Source of the DNA: Bacillota bacterium
GTDB lineage: Bacteria; Bacillota; Bacilli; Tumebacillales; Effusibacillaceae
Length of the DNA: 12,464 nucleotides
NCBI GenBank assembly: GCA_020059765.1
Contig: JAGVBM010000188.1
Span: 1-12,464, forward strand
Direction of reading: 5' to 3'
Numbering within the stretch: the stretch's first letter is position 1; every line of letters begins with the position of its first letter. Under the pieces are notes generated by a model. The model searched no databases. It was not told where the DNA came from and worked only from the letters and a program-made list of their open reading frames with translations. Of the stretch, positions 6,847 through 12,464 are shown piece by piece. A program made the translations under genes and the position numbers.

Positions 6847-7692
6847 GTGACCCGATTCTTCAACAACAAACGGTTGTTAACATTGCTGCTCAGTTTGATC
6901 GTGCTGGTCGTGCTGGTATCCTTCTCGATCAAGGAACGGGAGGTAATCACCTGGCCGGAGAAAGTGTTGATCGACACATTTTCTTCGATTCAGAAATTTG
7001 TCTACCGACCCGTGGGGCATATCTCGGGTTTTATTGACGAGATCCAGCATATCCGCGCATTGTACGACGAGAATGCCCAATTGAAGGCCAATTTGAAAGA
7101 ATACGCCATGTTAAGCACGCGCCTGCAAGAATTGGAACAGCGCAATGCCCAACTGGAGAAGATGCTCCAGCTGAAACCCCCCAATATTTCGCAGCGATGG
7201 GCCGCAAATGTGACAGGACGAAGTCCTGACAAATGGAATTCATCCATTCTGATCGATGTCGGGGAAAAAGACGGCATCAGAAAGAGCATGGCGGTTATTT
7301 CACCGGACGGCGGATTGGTTGGGCGCGTGACAGAAGTCGGTTATGCCAACAGCAAAGTCTTGTTGATTACGGACACGAACCGAATGGGGATTTCGGCAGT
7401 GGTTCAGGAAACCCGCGCGGTTGGCATTGTCAGTGGATCTTCCAACGATCCCGGAGCTGTGGAGATCGGACTGATCGACCGGGAGGCTCAGTTGAAGAGC
7501 GGCCAGAAGGTGGTAACGTCAGGTTTGTCCGATATTTTTCCGGCCGGAATCCTGATCGGTGAAATTACGGAATATCAAATGGAAGACTCGGGACTGACCC
7601 AAAAAGCGAAAATCAAACCGGCTGCCAATATGAACCGGTTGGAAGAAGTGTTTGTTGTGCAGCGGGTCGACGCGGCGAACGGCGGGAAGTAG
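6847..7692 (+). CDS. mreC: Rod shape-determining protein MreC
   Basis: Bitopic membrane protein of 281 residues, anchored in the membrane with its bulk outside the cell. It is a scaffold linking MreB and MreD to the elongation peptidoglycan synthases. A membrane helix spans about 10-27, a coiled coil about 63-108 (DENAQLKANLKEYAMLSTRL and following) drives dimerisation, and the rest is the beta-barrel MreC core (about 118-275), with GRSPDKWNSSILIDVGEKDG and KSGQKVVTSGLSDIFPAGI as family segments. Length is normal. GTG 6847 is used; AGGA (6831-6834) lies 12 bases upstream, a somewhat long spacing. Confidence 0.95.
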   Translation: MTRFFNNKRLLTLLLSLIVLVVLVSFSIKEREVITWPEKVLIDTFSSIQKFVYRPVGHISGFIDEIQHIRALYDENAQLKANLKEYAMLSTRLQELEQRNAQLEKMLQLKPPNISQRWAANVTGRSPDKWNSSILIDVGEKDGIRKSMAVISPDGGLVGRVTEVGYANSKVLLITDTNRMGISAVVQETRAVGIVSGSSNDPGAVEIGLIDREAQLKSGQKVVTSGLSDIFPAGILIGEITEYQMEDSGLTQKAKIKPAANMNRLEEVFVVQRVDAANGGK

Positions 7693-7700
7693 GAGGGCTT

Positions 7701-8210
7701 ATGCGTCCAATCTACCTGTTTCTGATGATGTTGTTGGGCCTGATTTTGCAAGCGACCGTCTTTGTGCAGAAACCGTTCAGTTGGGTGCAACCGAACCTGC
7801 TGGTCCTGATTGTTCTTTTCATCGCTTATTTTCGCGGACAATTCTTGGCGATGATGCTGGGAATTTCCGTGGGATTAGTGCAGGATATTGTGTTTGGCAG
7901 CTTTCTGGGCATGCACACCTTTTCGTTGGGGGCGCTCGGATATTTTGCAGGTTCTCTGTTCCGGGTGTTTTTGAATCGCAGCTTGATCATCTTGATTTTG
8001 AATATCCTTGGATTTACGGCTGCCGTCGAATTCGTGAACTTCGGGATTGTATGGATCTTCGGCTGGACGCATGTTGACCTGATGACGGTGTTGACAAACG
8101 CCGTTCGATTGACGATTTTTAATGGGATTTTTGCCTTGTTCATGTATCCTCTGGCGGAAAAATACCTGCCGGTCGATGAAGAGTGGCGCATGGGAGAGGG
8201 AAGATTCTAA
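7701..8210 (+). CDS. mreD: Rod shape-determining protein MreD
   Basis: Integral membrane protein of 169 residues, partner of MreC in the elongasome. About five hydrophobic segments are visible: 4-22, 32-48 (NLLVLIVLFIAYFRG), 52-66, 73-90 and 95-120, with a further hydrophobic stretch near 137-152. The family segment GISVGLVQDIVFGSFLGMHT lies between the second and fourth. ATG 7701 follows AGGAGGG (7691-7697), which overlaps the mreC stop, so the two genes are probably coupled. The short hydrophilic tail (VDEEWRMGEGRF) is normal for the family. Confidence 0.93.
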   Translation: MRPIYLFLMMLLGLILQATVFVQKPFSWVQPNLLVLIVLFIAYFRGQFLAMMLGISVGLVQDIVFGSFLGMHTFSLGALGYFAGSLFRVFLNRSLIILILNILGFTAAVEFVNFGIVWIFGWTHVDLMTVLTNAVRLTIFNGIFALFMYPLAEKYLPVDEEWRMGEGRF

Positions 8211-8232
8211 CCGATTTCGGGAGGAGTTTTCC

Positions 8233-8453
8233 TTGGACAAGAAAGGATCCGATCAAACGGACACCAGAGATGCAACAGAACTGATGGTTTTGGTGAAAGG
8301 TCGTCGCAGTCATTGCCTTTAGAGCGCTGCTGCGGCTTTTTAGCATGCAAACCAATCAAGGATCCGCACAGTTTCAATTCCAGTGGGCCGAAAGCCAGAA
8401 AAATATTGGATTCTTTTTTTGGAGAAGGAAAACGGCTCCAAATTGGCGAATAA
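8233..8453 (+). pseudogene. Probable relic of a PBP2 (mrdA-type) gene
   Basis: The 298 bases between mreD and minC hold no intact gene, but pieces of one. A near-ideal ribosome site GGGAGGAG (8219-8226) is 6 bases before TTG 8233. That start opens a 29-codon frame ending at TAG 8320-8322, with a charged N-terminus like the cytoplasmic start of PBP2. In the frame two bases ahead, 8300-8362 reads VVAVIAFRALLRLFSMQ, like a PBP membrane anchor ending in the usual R-L-x-x-x-Q. In the third frame, 8376-8450 reads NSSGPKARKILDSFFGEG and then KRLQIGE before TAA 8451-8453. This resembles a PBP2 C-terminus (P-x-A-R-K-I-x-D-x-x-F). About 500 or more central codons, including the SxxK, SxN and KTG motifs, are missing. 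In many Firmicutes, mrdA sits exactly between mreD and minC. The resemblance is judged by eye and the segments are short, so this is probable rather than proven. Confidence 0.55.
8296..8341 (+). terminator. Hairpin with short T-run between mreD and minC
   Basis: AAAGGTCGTCGCAG (8296-8309) pairs with CTGCTGCGGCTTTT (8327-8340) at 13 of 14 positions, three of them G-U, around a 17-base loop that contains the stop codon of the 29-codon frame. Five T follow from 8337. It could act as a partial terminator or attenuator between mreBCD and minCD. The T-run is partly used up in the stem and the loop is large, so efficiency is doubtful. Confidence 0.35.
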
Positions 8454-8508
8454 ATTACCAGAAATCATTTACGAACCGGTAGTGCAATACTGAACAGGAG
8501 GACCTGCA

Positions 8509-9189
8509 ATGCAGAATCAACCCGGGTGCGAGATGCCGCGTGCTGCCAAACATCCAGTAACGATCAAAGGCATCCGTGATGGATTGGTTTTTCTTTTTGA
8601 CGATCTATGTCCGTTTGAAGACATCCTTTCCGATCTGCGGGAGAAACTTCACGGCGCTCAGGGACAATTGTTAATCGGACCCATCGTTCGTGTGACAATC
8701 CAGACAGGCAGACGTCTGCTGACAACCGAAGAAAAGGAACAGGTGCGAAGCCTGTTAAGTGTATATGGAAATCTGATCATTCAGGATTTCCATTCGACTG
8801 AAACGGAAGATTCCGCGAAGCGAAAGCGCGAAGCGTTTCTTTATACGGGCACTGTACGTTCCGGACAACGAATCGAGCATGACGGAGACATTATGATCAT
8901 CGGCGATGTAAATCCGGGAGGTCAGGTATTGGCAACCGGAGACATCTATGTAATGGGGACTATGCGTGGAACTGCCCATGCCGGCTACGCAGGCAACAAT
9001 CAGGCAGTGATCGCCGCTGTTTATTTTCAGCCGACCCAATTGAGAATCGGCAACGTCATTTCCCGGTCCCCGGATGCAAGTTCCCGCCTGCATGTGGAAG
9101 CAACGGAAATGGAATTTGCCTACTTGCGCGACGGGCAAATGGCGGTCGACAAATTGCCGAATTTGCACCGTATTCGTGCAAGGAAGTAA
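8509..9189 (+). CDS. minC: Septum site-determining protein MinC
   Basis: Division inhibitor of 226 residues that, recruited to the membrane by MinD, blocks FtsZ ring assembly away from midcell. The N-terminal FtsZ-acting domain (about 15-95) begins HPVTIKGIRDGLVFLFDD. A charged linker (about 96-110) follows. The C-terminal beta-helix domain (about 112-222), which dimerises and binds MinD, contains TGTVRSGQRI, GDVNPGGQVLATGDIYVMG and the conserved R-G-x-A-H-A-G segment (153-159). ATG 8509 has AGGAGG (8496-8501) 7 bases upstream. Length matches B. subtilis MinC (226). minD follows after 17 bases. Confidence 0.95.
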   Translation: MQNQPGCEMPRAAKHPVTIKGIRDGLVFLFDDLCPFEDILSDLREKLHGAQGQLLIGPIVRVTIQTGRRLLTTEEKEQVRSLLSVYGNLIIQDFHSTETEDSAKRKREAFLYTGTVRSGQRIEHDGDIMIIGDVNPGGQVLATGDIYVMGTMRGTAHAGYAGNNQAVIAAVYFQPTQLRIGNVISRSPDASSRLHVEATEMEFAYLRDGQMAVDKLPNLHRIRARK

Positions 9190-9206
9190 CTGAGGGAGGG
9201 CATTGT

Positions 9207-10004
9207 ATGGGTGAAGCAATTGTTGTTACGTCCGGTAAGGGTGGTGTTGGAAAAACAACGACATCTGCCAATATTGGAACCGCTCTCGCTCTATCCGGAA
9301 AGAAGGTTTGTTTGGTCGACACCGATATCGGTTTGCGTAATCTCGATGTGGTTATGGGATTGGAAAATCGTATCGTGTATGATCTGGTGGACGTGGCAAC
9401 CGGTTCTTGCCGGTTGGAACAAGCACTGATCAAAGACAAACGGTTTGATCATTTGTTCCTGCTGCCCGCTTCGCAAACCAAAGACAAGTCGGCGCTGGTT
9501 CCGGAAGCTATGAGACAAATTGTACTGGAACTTAAAGAGAAGTTTGACTTTGTCATGATTGACTGTCCGGCCGGAATCGAGCAAGGATTCCTGATTGCGA
9601 TTGCCGGAGCGGATCGCGCGATTGTCGTGACAACTCCGGAAAATGCTGCTGTGCGTGACGCAGACCGTGTCATCGGATTGCTGGAAGCGGCAAAAATTTA
9701 CGGTCCGAAATTGGTGATCAACCGCATTCGGCCGCATATGGTACGGCAAGGAGATATGCTGGATATTGACGAAATTGTTTCGATCCTGGCAATTGATTTG
9801 CTGGGTGTGGTGCCCGATGACGAACAGGTCATCTCGGCAGCCAATCGCGGGGAACCAACCGTTATGAATCCTTCGACAAAAGCTTCACTGGCATATCGCA
9901 ATATTGCACGCCGGATTCAAGGGGATTCGGTTCCGCTGATGAACTTGCAGGACCAAACCGGTTTGCTGGACAAGTTCAAAAAAATCATCGGGATGGGCAA
10001 ATAA
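9207..10004 (+). CDS. minD: Septum site-determining ATPase MinD
   Basis: Membrane-cycling ATPase of 265 residues that binds the membrane as an ATP dimer and recruits MinC. The deviant Walker A KGGVGKT is at 11-17, with the signature lysine 11. Switch segments include DTDIGLRNLD (about 38-47) and DCPAGIEQGF. The C-terminus (LLDKFKKIIGMGK) is an amphipathic membrane-targeting helix. ATG 9207 has GGGAGG (9194-9199) 7 bases upstream. No minE follows, so polar placement probably depends on DivIVA and MinJ-type partners as in B. subtilis; those genes are not in this window. Confidence 0.97.
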   Translation: MGEAIVVTSGKGGVGKTTTSANIGTALALSGKKVCLVDTDIGLRNLDVVMGLENRIVYDLVDVATGSCRLEQALIKDKRFDHLFLLPASQTKDKSALVPEAMRQIVLELKEKFDFVMIDCPAGIEQGFLIAIAGADRAIVVTTPENAAVRDADRVIGLLEAAKIYGPKLVINRIRPHMVRQGDMLDIDEIVSILAIDLLGVVPDDEQVISAANRGEPTVMNPSTKASLAYRNIARRIQGDSVPLMNLQDQTGLLDKFKKIIGMGK

Positions 10005-10011
10005 TTCAATA

Positions 10012-10026
10012 CCGCTGCGGCAGCGG
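10012..10026 (+). other. Hairpin overlapping the regulator's ribosome site
   Basis: CCGCTG (10012-10017) and CAGCGG (10021-10026) form a perfect 6-bp GC-rich stem with loop CGG. It starts 8 bases after the minD stop. The 3' arm shares two bases with the ribosome site GGGGAG (10025-10030) of the next gene. There is no T-run, so it is not a standard terminator. It may lower translation of the HTH/TPR gene or stabilise the minD mRNA end. Confidence 0.5.
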
Positions 10027-10039
10027 GGAGTGGTGAAGG

Positions 10040-11260
10040 GTGCTCCAATTGGGGGAAAAAATTCGACTGCTCCGCCAAAAAAAGGGTTGGACTCAGGAAA
10101 AACTCGTAGCTGGACTCGCAAAAAAAAGCACGTTAAGTCAAATTGAATCTGGGAAGGCGTCCCCTTCAATTGAATTATTGTGGCAGATTGCGGAACGGTT
10201 GGAAGTCAGCGTCGGTGAATTGTTGAAAGGCGTTCACTGGGAGCGAAAACCGTCAGATCTTCTAAAATTGGCCACAGTTCTGTTCGAGAAGCAGGAGTAT
10301 GTTTCCGCTTTGCAGTATTTCCAACTCTACCAATCGGAAGTTAAAGAAGTTGAAGAGGATCCGGACTTGCTTCGGAAATTGGCAATCTGTTTGACGGAAA
10401 CGGGAGATTACGGACAATCGCTGTTTGTTTCGGAAAAACTGCAGGCCTTCGCCATCAACAAGGGCGAGCCGTTCTGGCGGTTTCAGGCACTGATTCAAAT
10501 CGGTCACGTCTATTTCAAACAGTCAAACAAGAAACTGGCGCTGCATTATTGGCTGAAAGCGAAAGATCGAATGGATTCGGTGGACAGTCTGCAGACGGAA
10601 CAAAAATGGAGTTTGTACAACCGAATTGGTGTTGCATATTTTTACTTGGGGGATCACGAAAATGCGGTTCGCTATTACATGCAGGCATTGACTTGGCTGG
10701 AAAACTCGGTGTATTTCAACCAGCAATCGATCACATTGATGAATTTGGCGATTTCACTGAAACATCTGGGAGATTATGACCGTGCCGAAGAAATGTATCA
10801 AAAAGTCAGTGAAGTCCAAGGGGAAATCGAACCGCTGATTCATGCGATCATTTTGTTCCATTATGCGATTTTTCTTTCTGTTGTCGGACGTTTTGAAGAG
10901 GCGTTGAATTTGTTCAGAGAAGTGCGTGCCCGCTTTATTGAACTGGATGAAAAGCGACGAGTTGAAATGGTGGACAGCGAAATGGCGGATGTCTATCGGC
11001 GACAAGGAAATTTTGAACAAGCGAATAAAATTTGTTCGCAATTAATTGAAACTTTGCAGCCTGATCATCAAGAATACGGATACGTGCTTCGCACCATTGG
11101 TTTGATACACATGGACCAAGGACTGCACGATCAGGCGATTCCGTATTTTACAACCGCGATTCAGCAGTTTGAGCAGCAGGGTCGCATCGGGTACGTGAAA
11201 GTTGTAACCGAGTATCTGGCAGAGTGTTTGCAGAAGACTAACCATCGTGATGATAATTGA
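10040..11260 (+). CDS. HTH/TPR transcriptional regulator (RRNPP-like layout)
   Basis: Probable DNA-binding regulator of 406 residues. An N-terminal HTH_3/Cro-type domain (about 1-64) has recognition segment STLSQIESGKASPSIELL. The rest (about 72-400) is a solenoid of about eight tetratricopeptide repeats, e.g. RIGVAYFYLGDHENAVRYYM and NLAISLKHLGDYDRAEEMYQ. An HTH plus TPR array is the layout of RRNPP quorum-sensing regulators (PlcR, Rgg, NprR, AimR), in which TPRs bind a secreted peptide. Many such proteins are uncharacterised, so peptide sensing is inference. GTG 10040 follows GGGGAG by 9 bases. It lies 35 bases after minD and is followed by a terminator, so it is likely the last gene of the mre-min transcript. 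B. subtilis has no gene here: minD is followed directly by spoIVFA. No short peptide precursor gene was found in 11261-11400. Confidence 0.85.
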   Translation: MLQLGEKIRLLRQKKGWTQEKLVAGLAKKSTLSQIESGKASPSIELLWQIAERLEVSVGELLKGVHWERKPSDLLKLATVLFEKQEYVSALQYFQLYQSEVKEVEEDPDLLRKLAICLTETGDYGQSLFVSEKLQAFAINKGEPFWRFQALIQIGHVYFKQSNKKLALHYWLKAKDRMDSVDSLQTEQKWSLYNRIGVAYFYLGDHENAVRYYMQALTWLENSVYFNQQSITLMNLAISLKHLGDYDRAEEMYQKVSEVQGEIEPLIHAIILFHYAIFLSVVGRFEEALNLFREVRARFIELDEKRRVEMVDSEMADVYRRQGNFEQANKICSQLIETLQPDHQEYGYVLRTIGLIHMDQGLHDQAIPYFTTAIQQFEQQGRIGYVKVVTEYLAECLQKTNHRDDN

Positions 11261-11285
11261 TCGAGAGACGGTAACTACTGCAATC

Positions 11286-11322
11286 GAGAGGGATCGGGAG
11301 CAACCTGATTCCTCTTTTATTT
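11286..11322 (+). terminator. Rho-independent terminator after the HTH/TPR gene
   Basis: AGAGGGATCGGG (11287-11298) pairs along all 12 positions (two G-U) with CCTGATTCCTCT (11304-11315), around loop AGCAA. The T-rich tail TTTATTT (11316-11322) follows directly. It lies 26 bases after the regulator stop and closes the mre-min run. Confidence 0.85.
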
Positions 11323-11340
11323 GATTCCGGCCTTCTGCAC

Positions 11341-11369
11341 GAATATCCTTGTCTGCTGCCGAATATGAT
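11341..11369 (+). promoter_or_regulatory. Candidate sigma-E promoter for spoIVFA-spoIVFB
   Basis: GAATATC (11341-11347), then 14 bases, then AATATGAT (11362-11369). This fits the sigma-E pattern (GHATATT, 14-15 bases, CATACAHT) at 6 of 7 and 5 of 8 positions with ideal spacing. Transcription would start near 11376, about 25 bases before spoIVFA. In B. subtilis the spoIVF operon is sigma-E dependent, which supports the call. The repeated GAATAT at 11341 and 11361 is explained by these two elements. Confidence 0.5.
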
Positions 11370-11400
11370 GTAGCATCAGTTGGGACAAGGAGGTCGCTGC

Positions 11401-12264
11401 ATGAAACAATCATCTTGGGATGAACAAGATTCACATTTTCCGCCTTCCTCACATCCTGTTTTTCAGGGAATCCGGGAGCAGGAGGAACGTACTTTTTATC
11501 GGCCTCCTGCCACCCGTTCCCGCTCGTCGGGAGATTGGCGCAGGATCAATCGGGAAGGTTTCTCCCGCTGGGAAGGATCATGGGGAGGTTACCGGGGGTA
11601 CCCGGACGATGACGAGGTTGACAACGGCGAGAACAGTCGGATTGTGGCACAAGTAATTGGTTCCGCATTGCTTGTCCTGCTCATCTATGTAACTTTTAAC
11701 AGCACCCATCCGTATGCGCAGCGTGCACAGCAGGTCGTGCAGAACGTCGTGCTGAAAGAAAGCGATTTTTCTGCGGTCACCGCTTGGCTGCAGACCCATC
11801 TTGGCAATGGAAATTTGACCTTCCCGGTCACTGCCAACGGCAGTAATGCAATCGACAGCGATGCAACGGGTGCGGATACGTCCATTGAGGACCAGACCTT
11901 TGTCGATCCGCTGACCGATTACAAAGTGACAGCCGAATTTGATGCGGCGAAACATCCGGCGATGTCGTTACAGACCAAAGCAGGCGCGGAAGTGCAAACC
12001 GTCACTAAAGGGAAAGTCAAGTCGGTGGACAAAAACGACAAGTACGGGGTCTATGTGATCGTTGAACACAGCGGTACGGTCGGCCAAACACTGTACGGTC
12101 ATCTCGCGTCGGTCGCCGTTAAGCCCGGCGATTGGCTATATACCGGACAAACCGTCGGCAAAGTGGCCGGCAATGAGAATGCAGATTTGTTTTTTGCGTA
12201 TATCAAATCGGACAGTAAGTTCTCCGACCCGCGGGAGATTCTCAAACGGGTGCCGAGAGAATGA
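11401..12264 (+). CDS. spoIVFA: SpoIVFA-like regulator, degenerate M23 domain
   Basis: Sporulation membrane protein of 287 residues. In B. subtilis SpoIVFA holds the protease SpoIVFB and its inhibitor BofA in the outer forespore membrane, delaying pro-sigma-K cleavage. A long N-terminal cytoplasmic part rich in Arg, Trp, Gly and acidic residues (1-79) precedes one membrane helix (about 81-99) and a LytM/M23-fold domain (about 173-268, with VIVEHSGTVGQTLYGHLASV). The usual zinc set is broken: the H-x-G-x-D position reads HPAMS (185-189) and the final H-x-H position reads ADLFFAY, so it is not a peptidase, as expected for SpoIVFA. ATG 11401 has AAGGAGGT (11387-11394) 6 bases upstream. The stop overlaps the spoIVFB start (ATGA, 12261-12264). 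The identification rests on the domain layout and the neighbour. Confidence 0.88.
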   Translation: MKQSSWDEQDSHFPPSSHPVFQGIREQEERTFYRPPATRSRSSGDWRRINREGFSRWEGSWGGYRGYPDDDEVDNGENSRIVAQVIGSALLVLLIYVTFNSTHPYAQRAQQVVQNVVLKESDFSAVTAWLQTHLGNGNLTFPVTANGSNAIDSDATGADTSIEDQTFVDPLTDYKVTAEFDAAKHPAMSLQTKAGAEVQTVTKGKVKSVDKNDKYGVYVIVEHSGTVGQTLYGHLASVAVKPGDWLYTGQTVGKVAGNENADLFFAYIKSDSKFSDPREILKRVPRE

Positions 12265-12464
12265 GACTGCGGGATACGGGAACGAGGATGAAAGTGCGCA
12301 TTCATCCTCTGTTTGTTCTGCTGATGGTTCTCTCGGCATGGACGCCGTATTTCGATGAAATGGTCCTGCTGTTCGGATCGGTGATTTTGCATGAGTTGGG
12401 GCATGTGGCGGCCGCTTTTCTGTACGGATACCGAGTCAAAGAACTGGAAATTCTGCCCTTTGGC
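12261..12464 (+). CDS. spoIVFB: SpoIVFB intramembrane metalloprotease, 5' part
   Basis: First 68 codons of a site-2-protease-type (M50) membrane metalloprotease, cut by the window end. SpoIVFB cleaves pro-sigma-K in the mother cell at the outer forespore membrane. A basic N-terminus leads into a hydrophobic segment (about 16-31), then a second helix carries the zinc motif HELGH (44-48). The end KELEILPFG matches the conserved segment after the active-site helix. ATG 12261 overlaps the spoIVFA stop by 4 bases, so translation is coupled. A second in-frame ATG at 12288 is possible, but neither has a clear independent ribosome site. Confidence 0.92.
   Translation, partial: MRLRDTGTRMKVRIHPLFVLLMVLSAWTPYFDEMVLLFGSVILHELGHVAAAFLYGYRVKELEILPFG

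Noticed and set aside
9872..9880. Second exact Spo0A-box match (minus strand) inside minD
   Set aside because: It lies in coding sequence for a conserved NPSTKAS segment, far from any start, so codon choice explains it.
11261..11400. Short peptide precursor gene downstream of the HTH/TPR regulator
   Set aside because: The only ATG codons here run into a stop at once, and the interval is filled by the terminator, promoter and ribosome site.

Overview
The window comes from an endospore-forming member of the Bacillota, most likely Bacillales. The gene set (spoIIB-like, maf, radC, mreBCD, minCD, spoIVFA, spoIVFB) is the well-known division, shape and sporulation cluster of Bacillus subtilis and relatives. 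Moderate GC content, AGGAGG-type ribosome sites and frequent GTG/TTG starts fit a lineage such as Alicyclobacillaceae or Effusibacillus, but I cannot fix the genus from sequence alone.

Layout. A spoIIB-like SPOR-domain gene (81-1049) is followed by an aspartate ammonia-lyase gene with its own candidate promoter (1138-2559). Convergent to it is a DUF2515/YppC-like gene on the minus strand (2605-3984). A divergent control region (3985-4181) holds a candidate promoter for the minus gene, an inverted repeat around that promoter and a Spo0A-box match. Then come tightly packed plus-strand genes: a DUF4321 small membrane protein, maf, radC, mreB, mreC, mreD, minC, minD and a helix-turn-helix/TPR regulator (4182-11260). 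A strong Rho-independent terminator (11286-11322) ends this run. A sigma-E-like promoter then starts the mother-cell pair spoIVFA-spoIVFB; spoIVFB is cut by the window edge.

How the genes fit together. MreB, MreC and MreD organise lateral wall synthesis. MinC and MinD block division at the poles. Maf and RadC are usual neighbours. SpoIIB acts in septal peptidoglycan remodelling during engulfment. SpoIVFA and SpoIVFB form the membrane complex that processes pro-sigma-K. The terminator plus sigma-E-like promoter would separate vegetative from mother-cell expression.

Most notable points. (1) Between mreD and minC, where many Firmicutes carry PBP2 (mrdA), there are about 220 bases that read as a relic of such a gene: a good ribosome site and start, a membrane-anchor-like stretch and a PBP2-like C-terminus, in three different frames with the whole middle missing. 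(2) A peptide-sensor-type HTH/TPR regulator is embedded between minD and spoIVFA. (3) Three upstream regions (spoIIB, aspA, DUF2515) each contain a perfect spaced inverted repeat bracketing or overlapping the candidate promoter. (4) A perfect Spo0A-box match lies at the head of the DUF4321-maf-radC-mre-min run. No mobile element, CRISPR array, tRNA or rRNA was seen.
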